A stretch of 64,000 nucleotides of DNA from Palleronia rufa (GTDB lineage Bacteria; Pseudomonadota; Alphaproteobacteria; Rhodobacterales; Rhodobacteraceae). Numbering within the stretch: position 1 is the first letter of the stretch; each line of letters starts with the position of its first letter. The position numbers and the translations under genes are program-made. Below, one piece after another: positions 47,237 through 56,592 of the stretch. The notes beneath the pieces were generated by a model, which was not told where the DNA came from, ran no database searches, and was given only the letters and a program-made list of their open reading frames with translations. The DNA lies in assembly GCF_000743715.1 (NCBI RefSeq), contig NZ_JQEY01000008.1, forward strand, positions 1 to 64,000, read 5' to 3'.

Positions 47237-48397
47237 ATGAAAGACCTCAATTACGACGATCTCGACGTCGGCTACGATGTTCCCGCCGTCCCCGGCATGG
47301 ATGAGGCCGACATCGCGACCCCTGCCCTGATCCTCGACCTCGACGCGCTCGAGCGCAACGTCAAGAAGATGGGCGAATTCGCCAAGTCGGCGGGGATGCG
47401 CCACCGCAGCCACGGCAAGATGCACAAATCCGTGGATGTGCAGAAGCTCCAGCAGGAACTGGGCGGCGCCTGCGGCGTCTGCTGCCAGAAGGTCAGCGAG
47501 GCGGAAGTCTTCGCGCGCGGCGGTATAACCGACATCCTCGTGTCCAACCAGGTCACGCAACCGCGCAAGATCGCGCGTCTGGCGAATCTGCCGAACCTCG
47601 GCGCGCGGACGATCTGCTGCGTCGATGATCTGGACAATGTGTCGGACCTATCGAAGGGCGCCGTCGAGGCCGGAACCCAGATCGAATGCCTGGTCGAGAT
47701 CGACTGCGGCGCGGGCCGCTGCGGCGTGACCACCACGGAAAAGGTGGTGGAACTGGCCCGGGCCATCGACGCCGCCGAAGGGCTGAAATTCGCCGGGCTC
47801 CAGGCCTATCAGGGCGCGATGCAGCACCTCGACAGCTACGACGAGCGCAAGGCCAAGACCCAGATCGCCATCGACATGGTCACCGAGGCCGTGGCCGCGC
47901 TGAAGGACGAAGGGCTGACCTGCGATATCGTCGGCGGCGGCGGCACCGGCAGCTATTATTTCGAGAGCGCCTCGGGCGTCTTCAACGAGCTTCAGTGCGG
48001 CAGCTACGCGTTCATGGATGCCGATTACGGCCGCATCCTCGATGAGGATGGCAACCGGATCGACGATGGCGAATGGGAGAACGCGCTGTTCATCCTGACC
48101 AGTGTCATGAGCCACGCGAAGGCCGACAAGGCCATCGTGGACGCGGGGCTGAAGGCGCAGTCGGTCGATAGCGGCCTGCCCACCATCTACGGGCGCGATG
48201 ACGTGGAATACGTCAAGTGCTCGGACGAGCACGGCGTCGTCATGGACCCCGAGGGCGTGCTGAAGATCAACGACAAGCTTCGCCTGGTGCCGGGCCACTG
48301 CGATCCCACCTGCAACGTTCACGATTGGTATGTCGGCGTGCGCGGCGGCAAGGTCGAGACGCTGTGGCCCGTATCGGCCCGCGGCAAGGCCTACTGA
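47237..48397 (+). CDS. bhcC: Beta-hydroxyaspartate aldolase BhcC
   Basis: Condenses glycine and glyoxylate to (2R,3S)-beta-hydroxyaspartate, the entry of the cycle. 386 residues, D-threonine-aldolase-like alanine racemase fold. Lys61 in HRSHGKMHKS aligns with the PLP lysine of the family; metal-binding His/Cys near the end (VPGHCDPTCNVHD) is as in D-threonine aldolases. AGGAG lies 9 bp before ATG 47237. Confidence 0.93.
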   Translation: MKDLNYDDLDVGYDVPAVPGMDEADIATPALILDLDALERNVKKMGEFAKSAGMRHRSHGKMHKSVDVQKLQQELGGACGVCCQKVSEAEVFARGGITDILVSNQVTQPRKIARLANLPNLGARTICCVDDLDNVSDLSKGAVEAGTQIECLVEIDCGAGRCGVTTTEKVVELARAIDAAEGLKFAGLQAYQGAMQHLDSYDERKAKTQIAIDMVTEAVAALKDEGLTCDIVGGGGTGSYYFESASGVFNELQCGSYAFMDADYGRILDEDGNRIDDGEWENALFILTSVMSHAKADKAIVDAGLKAQSVDSGLPTIYGRDDVEYVKCSDEHGVVMDPEGVLKINDKLRLVPGHCDPTCNVHDWYVGVRGGKVETLWPVSARGKAY

Positions 48398-48412
48398 GGC
48401 CTTCGCGTTCCA

Positions 48413-48435
48413 GGGACCGGCAGGACGCCGGTCCC
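48413..48435 (+). other. Intercistronic hairpin between bhcC and bhcD
   Basis: 9-bp perfect stem GGGACCGGC / GCCGGTCCC with a 5-nt loop, no U-run. It lies in the 111-bp gap before bhcD, the only long gap in the bhc operon, and could set a different bhcD level. Confidence 0.5.
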
Positions 48436-48508
48436 GCCGTCCGCGCGCGGCGGCCCGTCCCGGCGGGTATGCGCGCGGACGCATGATGTCCCATGAATCG
48501 GAGAGCCC

Positions 48509-49474
48509 ATGCTGATCGTGCCAGAACGCGAAATTCCCGACCTGCTGACGCGCGGGGCGTCCTTCGACGCCGTCGAGAAGGTCTTCGCCGCGATGGCCGC
48601 GGGCGACGCCTACAACTTCCCGGTCGTACGCGAGGCGATCGATCATGAGGATGCGCTCTACGGCTTCAAGGGCGGGTTCGACGCCAAGGGCCAGGTTCTG
48701 GGCCTCAAGGCGGGCGGGTTCTGGCCCAACAACATGGAACGGCGGCAGATCATCAACCATCAGTCCACCGTGTTCCTGTTCGATCCCGATACCGGCAGGG
48801 TCGCGGCCATGGTCGGCGGCAATTACCTGACCGCCCTGCGCACCGCCGCGGCCTCTTCGGTTTCGATCCGGCATCTGGCGCGCGGGGACGCCAAGGTGCT
48901 GGGCATGATCGGCGCGGGGCACCAGGCGTCGTTTCAGTTGCGCGCGGCCCTGGAGCAGCGCGAATTCGAGCGGGTGATCGCCTGGAACTACCATCCCGAG
49001 ATGCTGCCCAACCTGGCAAAGATCTGCGACGAGGTCGGAGTTCCCTTTCAGGCCGTCGAGCTTGACGGGATGCGTGAGGCCGATGTCATCGTCTCGATCA
49101 CCTCGGCCTTCGCGCCGTCGCTCATGGCCGATCACGTCGCGCCAGGCACCCATGTCGCCTGCATGGGCACCGACACGAAAGGAAAGCAGGAGGTCGAGGC
49201 GCAGCTTCTCGCCCGCGCCACCGTCTTTGCCGACGAGGTGGCGCAGTCGGTCTCTATCGGAGAGGCCCAGCACGCCATCGCCGAAGGGCTGATCGACAAG
49301 GCCGGCATCCACCAGATCGGCGCGGTCATCAACGGCACCCATCCGGGCCGCAGGTCCGACGGTGAGATCACCCTTTTCGACGGCACCGGCGTCGGGCTCC
49401 AGGACCTTGCCGTGGCAGCCGCCATCGTCGACCTGGCCAAGGCGAAGGGCGTCGCCATCGAGGTCGAGTTCTAG
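48509..49474 (+). CDS. bhcD: Iminosuccinate reductase BhcD
   Basis: Reduces iminosuccinate to L-aspartate with NAD(P)H, regenerating the amino donor for BhcA. 321 residues of the ornithine cyclodeaminase/mu-crystallin family. Rossmann motif MIGAGHQASFQLRAAL; NYLTALRTAAASSVSIRHLA and AVINGTHPGRRSDGEITLFD are family parts. Its placement after bhcC identifies the role; the true ornithine cyclodeaminase paralogue is at 56589. Convergent with mfd. Confidence 0.92.
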   Translation: MLIVPEREIPDLLTRGASFDAVEKVFAAMAAGDAYNFPVVREAIDHEDALYGFKGGFDAKGQVLGLKAGGFWPNNMERRQIINHQSTVFLFDPDTGRVAAMVGGNYLTALRTAAASSVSIRHLARGDAKVLGMIGAGHQASFQLRAALEQREFERVIAWNYHPEMLPNLAKICDEVGVPFQAVELDGMREADVIVSITSAFAPSLMADHVAPGTHVACMGTDTKGKQEVEAQLLARATVFADEVAQSVSIGEAQHAIAEGLIDKAGIHQIGAVINGTHPGRRSDGEITLFDGTGVGLQDLAVAAAIVDLAKAKGVAIEVEF

Positions 49475-49622
49475 GACCGCGCCCGGCACCTTTGCGCGCA
49501 GGTCCGCACGCCCATGTGATCCGGCGCGGTGCGCTCCGGGCGCATGGCCACGGGACCGTCGCGCCGCGCTTGGGCCGTCCGTCCCGGCCGGCAGCCGATC
49601 CGCCCGGCAGGGGCCCCTGCCC

Positions 49623-52600
49623 TCAGGCCCGTGGCGACGTGGATCCGTCCGCGTTCGCCCCGGAGCCGTCCCGCAACGGACGCGCCAGATCCTGCGCGAT
49701 GGCGAAGGCGCCGCGGATCTTGTCGGCGTCCCTGGTCCAGTCGCGTCGCACGACGATCTTGTTGTCCTTGACCTTCGCCTGACCGTTCTGCGCCTCGATG
49801 AACTCGACCAGCCCCTTGGGAGAGGCGTACTTGTCCTCATGGAACTGCACCGTCACGCCCTTGGGTCCGGCATCTAGCCGCGCGATACCGGCGCGCTTGC
49901 ACTCCGCCTTGATGCGGACCACCAGAAGCAGCGTGTTCACCTCCTTCGGCAGCGGGCCGAAGCGGTCGATCAGCTCCGCGGCGAAGCCCTCCAGCTCTAC
50001 CTTGGTGGTCAGATCGGTGAGGCGGCGGTAGAGTCCCAGACGCACGTCCAGGTCCGGCACGTATTCCTCCGGGATCAGGACGGCGACGCCCAGGTTTATC
50101 TGCGGGCTCCACTCGCCCGCGTCGCCCAGCCCGTCGATCCCCTCCAGCTCGCCCGCCTTGAGCCGTGCGATCGTCTCTTCCAGCATCGACTGGTACAACT
50201 CGTACCCGACCTCTCGGATCTGGCCTGACTGCTCCTCTCCCACCAGGTTGCCCGCGCCGCGGATGTCGAGATCCTGCGCGGCCAGGTTGAACCCGGCGCC
50301 AAGACTGTCGAGAGAGCCCAGCACCCGCAGCCGCTTTTCGGCCGTGGGCGTCAGCTTGGCGCGGGGTTTCGTGGTGAGATACGCATAGGCGCGGGTCTTG
50401 GCACGGCCCACCCTGCCCCGGATCTGGTAGAGCTGGGCCAGCCCGAACATGTCGGCGCGCCAGACGATCATCGTGTTGGCGGTGGGGATGTCGAGGCCGG
50501 ATTCCACGATGGTCGTGGCCAGCAGCACGTCGTACTTGCCGTCATAGAACGCGTTCATACGGTCGTCGAGCTCACCGGCCGCCATCTGCCCGGTGGCGGT
50601 GACATGGGTGATCTCTGGAACCTCCTCTTTCAGGAAGGTCTCAAGCTCCGGGATGTCCTTGATCCGCGGCACCACGACGAAGGACTGGCCGCCACGGTAG
50701 TGTTCGCGCAGCAGCGCCTCGCGCACGGTGATGGCGTCGAACTCCGACACGTAGGTGCGGATCGCCAGACGATCAATTGGCGGCGTGCCGATTATCGAAA
50801 GATCCCGGACACCTGTGAGCGATAGTTGAAGCGTGCGCGGGATCGGAGTCGCGGTCAGGGTGAGCACGTGGACATCGGTCCGGAGCGATTTCAGCCGCTC
50901 CTTGTGGTTGACGCCGAAATGCTGCTCCTCGTCGATCACCAGAAGGCCGAGGTTGCGAAACTTCACCGATTTCGCCAGCAGCGCATGGGTGCCGATGACG
51001 ATGTCGCAGGTCCCGTCGGCCAGCCGCTGGCGCGCCAGCTTCGCGTCCTTGTCCGACACGAAGCGCGACAGTTGCCGGACCTCCACCGGAAAGCCGCGAA
51101 AGCGGTCGCTAAAACTCTTGTAGTGCTGGCGGGCCAGCAGCGTGGTGGGCGCGATCACCGCCACCTGAACGCCCGACATGGCGGCGATGAACGCCGCGCG
51201 CATGGCGACTTCGGTCTTGCCGAACCCCACGTCGCCGACGATCAGCCGGTCCATCGGCGTACCGGAGGCCAGATCCGCCATCACGTCCTCGATGGCCTTC
51301 ATCTGATCCTCTGTCTCCTCGTAGGGGAACCGGGCCGAGAAATCCTCCCAGATGTGGCTTTCGGGCTCCAGGATCGGGGCCTTCCTCAGCAGCCGTTCGG
51401 CGGCGATGCGGATCAGCCGGTCGGCGATCTCGCGGATACGCTCCTTCAACTTGGCCTTCTTGGCCTGCCACGCCCCGCCGCCCAGCTTGTCGAGCAACCC
51501 TTCGTCGTGGCCGTAGCGCGACAGAAGCTCGATATTCTCGACCGGCAGGTAGAGCCTGTCGCCGCCGGCATATTCCAGCAGCGCGCATTCATGGGCGGCG
51601 CCCAGTGCGGTCACGACCTCCAGTCCCTGGAACCGTCCGATGCCGTGATCGACATGGACGACCAGATCGCCCGGGCTGAGCGACTGCGCCTCGGTCAGGA
51701 AGTTCTCGGCCCGGCGCCGCTTGGGACCCTTGCGCACCAGCCGGTCGCCCAGAACGTCCTGCTCCGAGATCACCGCCAGGCGGCCGCCCTCGTGCGGTCC
51801 CTCGAACCCGTGCTCCAGGCCCCAGACCGTCAGGAACAGCCCGCCCTTGCCGTCGGGCACGTCGCGGAAATCCCGGATCCGGGTGGCGCCGGCGATGTCC
51901 TCGTCCTCGAGCAGGCCCTCCAGCCGCTCGCGCGCGCCGTCGGAATAGGAGGCGACGATCACCTGCCCCTCGCGGCGCTTGGCGGTGATGTGGTCGGCCA
52001 GCGCGCCGAAGAGGCTGACGCTTTCCTGCTGCCGCTCGGGCGAGAAGTTGCGCCCGATCCGCCCCCCCGCATCCGCCACTCCGGGGCCCGTCGCCTGGGC
52101 CAGCGGATGGAACTGCACGGTGCGCCGGCCGTCCGTGGCCGCCACCCACGCGGCATCGTCAAGATAGAGCGTCTCGGGCGGCGCGGGCTTGTAGACGCTG
52201 TCCACGCGCTCCTTCTTCTTCATGGCGTCCTGGCGATTGTCGTACTGGTCGGCGATGGTCTCCCACCGGGCCAGCCGCGCGGGCGTCACCTGGTCGTCCA
52301 GCGTGATGGCCGCGTCCGGCAGGTAGTCGAAGAGCGTCTCCAGCCGCTGATGGAAGAACCCCAGCCAGTGCTCTGAGCCCGCGTGCTTCTTGCCCGCGCT
52401 TACGGCCTCATAGAGCGGATCGTCGGTTCCCGCCGCGCCGAACTCGATCCGGTAGGACTGGCGGAACCGGGTGATCGCGTCGTCGTCCAGGATGACCTCA
52501 GACACGGGGGCAAGCTCTACCTCTTTCAGCTTTTCCGTGGTGCGCTGGGTGGCCGCGTCGAAGCGCCGCGCGCCGTCCAGCGTGTCGCCGAAGAGATCCA

Positions 52601-53120
52601 GCCGCACCGGTCCCTCATGTCCCGGCGGCCAGACGTCGATGATCCCGCCCCGGATGGCGTAGTCGCCCGGCTCCATCACCGTGGGCGCCTGCGTGAAGCC
52701 CATTCGCACCAGGAACCGGCGCAGGCCCTGCTCATCCACGCGCGATCCCACGCGGGCCGTGAACGACGCCTGCGCGACCGTATCGCGGGGCGGCACCTTC
52801 TGTGTGGCGGCGTTGACAGTTGTCAACAACGCGAACCGCTTGGGCATGGCGTGGGTCAGCGCGGCCAAGGTCGCCATCCGCCGGGCCGAGATGTCGGCGT
52901 TCGGGCTGACGCGGTCATAGGGCAGGCAGTCCCAGGCCGGAAAGGTGAAGACCGGCAGGCCGGGGTCGTAGAATTCCAGCGCCGCCTGCATCGCCGCCAG
53001 CCGCTTGTCGTCGCGCGCGACATGGAGAACATGCCCGGCCTGCGCGATCTCCCGCAGGACGAGTGCCGCGTCGAACCCTTCGGGCGCGCCGCCGAGTGTG
53101 ATCTGCGAGGTCCTTGCCAT
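49623..53120 (-). CDS. mfd: Transcription-repair coupling factor Mfd
   Basis: Removes RNA polymerase stalled at DNA damage and recruits UvrA. 1165 residues, full length. N-terminal UvrB-like domains, a RNAP-interacting (CarD-like) domain near DLVVHVDHGIGRFQGLE, helicase motifs GDVGFGKTEVAMR (I), LLVIDEEQHFGV (II), TLTATPIPRTL (III) and QIRGRVGRAKTRAYAYL (VI), and a C-terminal TRCF domain. Start ATG 53120. Confidence 0.97.
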   Translation of the reverse strand: MARTSQITLGGAPEGFDAALVLREIAQAGHVLHVARDDKRLAAMQAALEFYDPGLPVFTFPAWDCLPYDRVSPNADISARRMATLAALTHAMPKRFALLTTVNAATQKVPPRDTVAQASFTARVGSRVDEQGLRRFLVRMGFTQAPTVMEPGDYAIRGGIIDVWPPGHEGPVRLDLFGDTLDGARRFDAATQRTTEKLKEVELAPVSEVILDDDAITRFRQSYRIEFGAAGTDDPLYEAVSAGKKHAGSEHWLGFFHQRLETLFDYLPDAAITLDDQVTPARLARWETIADQYDNRQDAMKKKERVDSVYKPAPPETLYLDDAAWVAATDGRRTVQFHPLAQATGPGVADAGGRIGRNFSPERQQESVSLFGALADHITAKRREGQVIVASYSDGARERLEGLLEDEDIAGATRIRDFRDVPDGKGGLFLTVWGLEHGFEGPHEGGRLAVISEQDVLGDRLVRKGPKRRRAENFLTEAQSLSPGDLVVHVDHGIGRFQGLEVVTALGAAHECALLEYAGGDRLYLPVENIELLSRYGHDEGLLDKLGGGAWQAKKAKLKERIREIADRLIRIAAERLLRKAPILEPESHIWEDFSARFPYEETEDQMKAIEDVMADLASGTPMDRLIVGDVGFGKTEVAMRAAFIAAMSGVQVAVIAPTTLLARQHYKSFSDRFRGFPVEVRQLSRFVSDKDAKLARQRLADGTCDIVIGTHALLAKSVKFRNLGLLVIDEEQHFGVNHKERLKSLRTDVHVLTLTATPIPRTLQLSLTGVRDLSIIGTPPIDRLAIRTYVSEFDAITVREALLREHYRGGQSFVVVPRIKDIPELETFLKEEVPEITHVTATGQMAAGELDDRMNAFYDGKYDVLLATTIVESGLDIPTANTMIVWRADMFGLAQLYQIRGRVGRAKTRAYAYLTTKPRAKLTPTAEKRLRVLGSLDSLGAGFNLAAQDLDIRGAGNLVGEEQSGQIREVGYELYQSMLEETIARLKAGELEGIDGLGDAGEWSPQINLGVAVLIPEEYVPDLDVRLGLYRRLTDLTTKVELEGFAAELIDRFGPLPKEVNTLLLVVRIKAECKRAGIARLDAGPKGVTVQFHEDKYASPKGLVEFIEAQNGQAKVKDNKIVVRRDWTRDADKIRGAFAIAQDLARPLRDGSGANADGSTSPRA

Positions 53121-53573
53121 GGCCCGGCAGGTAACGACGCCCGAAGCGGTGTCAATGACACAAATTCGGGTCCGGCAGCCATATTGCGCGGCTCAGCGGA
53201 TGTTCAAACTGCAGGAACGGCCGGTCAAACGACAGGCAGGCGCGACCTTTTCGCCATCAGCACCTCAGCCCATCGAAGCCCCGTGAACTGAAGCTTTCGC
53301 CGAAGCCGTCTTCGGTGCGGCGCATCCCCACGCCGGCCGTCTGAATGCCGGCCCGAGCCGACGTTATCTCCGGTGGTGCGCGTACCACCCCCATCGGATA
53401 CGAAACCGGCGGCGTTATCGCGCATGCCGCCCATACCATCGTCCCCACGACAAGTCTCAACGCCGTTGCAGTGACGAACGGTTTCGCCACGACCTCCCCG
53501 ATCCAACGTTGGCTGGCCCGAAATGCAGCACATGCAGGAGCCGGGCTCACGCACTCGTTCGTCGGGCGAAGGA
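53121..53573. other. Spacer between mfd and the zinc peptidase gene
   Basis: About 450 bp, with weaker GC bias than its neighbours. The minus strand has a 97-codon frame (53257-53550) including a possible signal-like stretch and ending GFDGLRC, but codon use is not convincing and no family is recognised. It is not called as a gene. Confidence 0.5.
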
Positions 53574-54437
53574 CTACAGCCGCTCGGCCGAGAACGTGTC
53601 GCAGTCGCGGATGCCGCCGCTGTCGTAGCCGGTGGCGAACCAGCGCTGGCGCTGGTCGGAGGTGCCGTGGGTGAAGCTGTCGGGGCGCGGCGCGCGGCCC
53701 GCGCCCGTCTGCAACCTGTCGTCTCCGATCGCCGCGGCGGCAGCCATCGCCTCTGCGACATCGCCCTTTTGCAGCGATCCGAACTGTTCCTGCGCAGCCT
53801 GTGCCCAGACGCCGGACAGGCAGTCGGCCTGCAATTCGATCCGCACCGAGATCGCATTGGACTCCACCTCCCCCACCCTTGCGCGGATGCCGTTGGCGTC
53901 CGCCAGGATGCCAAGCTCATCCTGGACGTGATGCGCGACCTCGTGGGCCACGACATAGGCGGCGGCGAAATCGCCCCCCGCGCCGAGCCGCCTGTCGAGC
54001 GTCACGAAGAAATCCGTGTCGAGGTAGATCTTCTCGTCGCCCGGGCAGTAGAACGGCCCCGTCGCACCGGAGGCGCCGCCGCACGGGCTCTGCGTCACGC
54101 CCTTGAAGAGCACAAGCGTGGCCGGATCGTGGGGCCGTCCGACCTCCGCATCGAAGAGCCGCGCCCAGACCTCTTCGGTATCGGCCAGCGTCACGGCCAC
54201 GAACTCGGCACGCTCCTCGTCCGCCGCGGTGACCTCACCGCCGCCGCCGCTGCCGCCCTGCTGCACTGCAACGTCGCGCAGGAGCGGGGTGAGGTCGATG
54301 CCGAAGATCCAGCCGATCACCACGATGGCCAGGACGCCAAGGCCCCCGGCCCCGCCAAGAACCATGCCGCCGCTGCGACCGCCGCTGCGGCGGCGATCCT
54401 CGATGTTGCTGCTTTTGCGCCGTCCTCGCCACTTCAT
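53574..54437 (-). CDS. Neutral zinc metallopeptidase (YpfJ/KPN_02809 family)
   Basis: 287 residues. A basic N-terminal cytoplasmic tail (KWRGRRKSSNIEDRRRSGG), a single hydrophobic anchor (about 25-48), and a periplasmic peptidase-like domain with HExxH at 165-169 (VVAHEVAHHVQ) and a downstream Glu in RIELQADCLSGVWA. Physiological substrate unknown. Start ATG 54437. Divergent from the VTT protein. Confidence 0.9.
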   Translation of the reverse strand: MKWRGRRKSSNIEDRRRSGGRSGGMVLGGAGGLGVLAIVVIGWIFGIDLTPLLRDVAVQQGGSGGGGEVTAADEERAEFVAVTLADTEEVWARLFDAEVGRPHDPATLVLFKGVTQSPCGGASGATGPFYCPGDEKIYLDTDFFVTLDRRLGAGGDFAAAYVVAHEVAHHVQDELGILADANGIRARVGEVESNAISVRIELQADCLSGVWAQAAQEQFGSLQKGDVAEAMAAAAAIGDDRLQTGAGRAPRPDSFTHGTSDQRQRWFATGYDSGGIRDCDTFSAERL

Positions 54438-54539
54438 GTCCCGATACCCCCGCTACCCCAGACGAATGGCCAGCTTATACCACCGATGGCCAGGCGCTAC
54501 TCCCTTGACCGCATGCGCCGCCCGTGTTCCTTCGCGGCC

Positions 54540-55118
54540 ATGTTGCGCCGCCTCTACGACTGGACCCTGTCCCTTTCCGCCCACCCCAACGCGCTTGTCG
54601 CGCTGGCCCTGGTGGCTTTCGTGGAATCGTCGGTCTTTCCGATCCCGCCGGACGTGTTGATGATTCCGATGATCCTGGCCACCCCGCGCCGGGCCTGGCT
54701 GATCGCCGCCGTGGCCACGGCGTCATCGGTCGCCGGGGGCCTTGCGGGCTACTGGATCGGCGCCGGGCTCTTCGAGCAGGTCGGCCGCCCGGTCCTGGAA
54801 TTCTACGGCAAGACCGATTATTTCGACGAGTTTCGCCTCCGGTATGCCGAGTGGGGCGCCTGGGCGGTGCTGGTGGCGGGCATCACGCCCTTTCCGTTCA
54901 AGGTCATCACCATCCTGTCGGGGGCGGCGGGCCTGTCGCTGCCGGTGTTCCTGGTCGCCTCGATCCTGGCGCGCGGGCTGCGGTTCTTCCTGGTGGCCTG
55001 GTTGCTGAGGCTCTTCGGCGCGCCGATCCAGGAGTTCATCGAAAAACGGCTCGGACTGGTGTTCACCCTGTTCTGCGCGGCGTTGGTGGGCGGCTTCGTG
55101 GCGGTGAAGTACCTGTGA
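54540..55118 (+). CDS. YqaA/VTT-domain membrane protein
   Basis: 192 residues with about four to five hydrophobic segments. VTT/DedA family signs: VESSVFPIPPDVLMIPMILA, AGYWIGAGLFE and ITPFPFKVITILSGAAGL. This family includes lipid scramblase-like proteins and transporters; role not settled. ATG 54540 gives the normal length; two upstream in-frame ATGs (54486, 54513) add 9-18 basic residues. The stop overlaps the dsbB-like GTG start. Confidence 0.85.
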   Translation: MLRRLYDWTLSLSAHPNALVALALVAFVESSVFPIPPDVLMIPMILATPRRAWLIAAVATASSVAGGLAGYWIGAGLFEQVGRPVLEFYGKTDYFDEFRLRYAEWGAWAVLVAGITPFPFKVITILSGAAGLSLPVFLVASILARGLRFFLVAWLLRLFGAPIQEFIEKRLGLVFTLFCAALVGGFVAVKYL

Positions 55119-55582
55119 CGCGCCGGGGCCTGATCCTGCTGGCCGCGACCGGCTCCGTCGTCCTGATCCTCGGGGCCTATACTTTCCAGGCTCTGGGCTA
55201 CGCGCCGTGCAAGATGTGCCTGTGGCAGCGCTGGCCCCACCTCTTCGCCATCGCCCTCGGCGCCCTCGGCTCGGCGGTCCCCGCAGCCTGGGTAGCGGTT
55301 CTGGGGGCGGGCGCCACCCTGACCACGAGCGGTATCGGCCTGTTCCACACCGGGGTCGAGCGCGGCTGGTGGGAGGGTCCGTCCTCCTGCTCTGGCGGAT
55401 CGTCCCTGTCGGGTCTGGGCGGGGGCGATCTGCTGTCCACCGATACGCTCGACAAGGTCGTGATGTGCGATGAGGTGTCGTGGCAGCTTCTGGGTCTGTC
55501 CATGGCATCCTGGAACGCGATCCTCTCTCTGGCGCTCGCATTGGTGTGGATCGCAGCCGTCCGGGTGCGGCGGGGCGCCTGA
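55115..55582 (+). CDS. dsbB: Disulfide bond formation protein B (DsbB-like)
   Basis: Re-oxidises DsbA and passes electrons to quinone. 155 residues, four helices. First Cys pair in YAPCKMCLWQRWPH (C-x-x-C), second pair in SSCSGGSS and VVMCDEVSW. The start is GTG 55115, inside the preceding stop (GTGA), so translation is coupled with the VTT gene. No dsbA is nearby. Confidence 0.92.
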   Translation: MTRRGLILLAATGSVVLILGAYTFQALGYAPCKMCLWQRWPHLFAIALGALGSAVPAAWVAVLGAGATLTTSGIGLFHTGVERGWWEGPSSCSGGSSLSGLGGGDLLSTDTLDKVVMCDEVSWQLLGLSMASWNAILSLALALVWIAAVRVRRGA

Positions 55583-55668
55583 GCCGGTCCGGGGCGCATG
55601 GCAGGTCGCGATCGAGCCTGAACGACCCACGGGGCCGCGGGTCAGCGACGCGCATTCGGAGGACGGAC

Positions 55669-56592
55669 ATGACACGGATCACCCTGATCGGCGCCCCGGT
55701 GGATTGCGGCAAGCTCCGGCCCGGTTGCCTCATGGGTCCCGACGCCTACCGCGTCGCTGGGCTGGCCACGGTCCTGGGGCAACTGGGTCATGAGGTCGAG
55801 GATATCGGCAACCTCGCCCCGGCCACCGGTTGCGGCCGCGATATGCCCGGACCCGCGCATCTGGTCCGCCCCGCCGAGGTCGCCGCCTGGACCGAGGCGC
55901 TGGCCCATGCCGCGCGCCGAAGCTTGGGCCTGCCCATCTTCATGGGCGGCGACCACGCGCTGGCGCTCGGATCCGTGTCCGGCATGGCAGCGCGGGCGCG
56001 GGATGAGGGCCGTCCGTTCTTCGTGCTCTGGCTCGACGCCCACGCCGATTTTCATACGCCTCTGACGACCGAATCGGGCAATCTCCACGGTACGCCTGTC
56101 GCCTATGTGACCGGCCAGCCCGGGTTCGACGGCTTTCCGCCCCTCGTCGCCCCCGTCGAGATGCACCGGCTGGCGATGATCGGCCTGCGGTCGGTCGACC
56201 CGGGAGAGCGAGACCGCCTTTCCCGGACCCCGGCCACCCTCTACGACATGCGTCACGTGGACGAGGCCGGCATCGCACGCCCCTTGCGTGAGTTCCTTGC
56301 CCGCGTCGCGGCCGAAGAGGATCCGATGCTTCACGTCTCGCTCGACGTCGATTTCCTGGACCCCTCCATCGCGCCCGCGGTCGGGACCACCGTTCCCGGC
56401 GGCGCCACGTTCAGAGAGGCGCATCTGCTCATGGAACTGCTCAGCGAATCCGGTCTGGTGACCTCTCTCGACCTGGTCGAGCTGAACCCCGCCCTGGACG
56501 AGCGCGGCCGAACGGCGCGGCTGATGGTGGATCTGACCGCGTCGCTCATGGGTAAGCGGATCTTCGACCGTCCGACCCGGAGCTTTCCATGA
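55669..56592 (+). CDS. rocF: Arginase
   Basis: Hydrolyses L-arginine to L-ornithine and urea. 307 residues. Mn-binding motifs GGDHALALGS, WLDAHADFHT and SLDVDFLDPSIAP are present. GGAGGACGG precedes ATG 55669. The stop overlaps the start of ornithine cyclodeaminase (ATGA), which uses its product; this pairing favours arginase over agmatinase or formimidoylglutamase. Confidence 0.92.
   Translation: MTRITLIGAPVDCGKLRPGCLMGPDAYRVAGLATVLGQLGHEVEDIGNLAPATGCGRDMPGPAHLVRPAEVAAWTEALAHAARRSLGLPIFMGGDHALALGSVSGMAARARDEGRPFFVLWLDAHADFHTPLTTESGNLHGTPVAYVTGQPGFDGFPPLVAPVEMHRLAMIGLRSVDPGERDRLSRTPATLYDMRHVDEAGIARPLREFLARVAAEEDPMLHVSLDVDFLDPSIAPAVGTTVPGGATFREAHLLMELLSESGLVTSLDLVELNPALDERGRTARLMVDLTASLMGKRIFDRPTRSFP

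Noticed and set aside
53257-53550. 97-aa minus-strand ORF with signal-like N-terminus
   Set aside because: No family match recognised, weak codon bias and no clear ribosome site; kept only as a spacer note.
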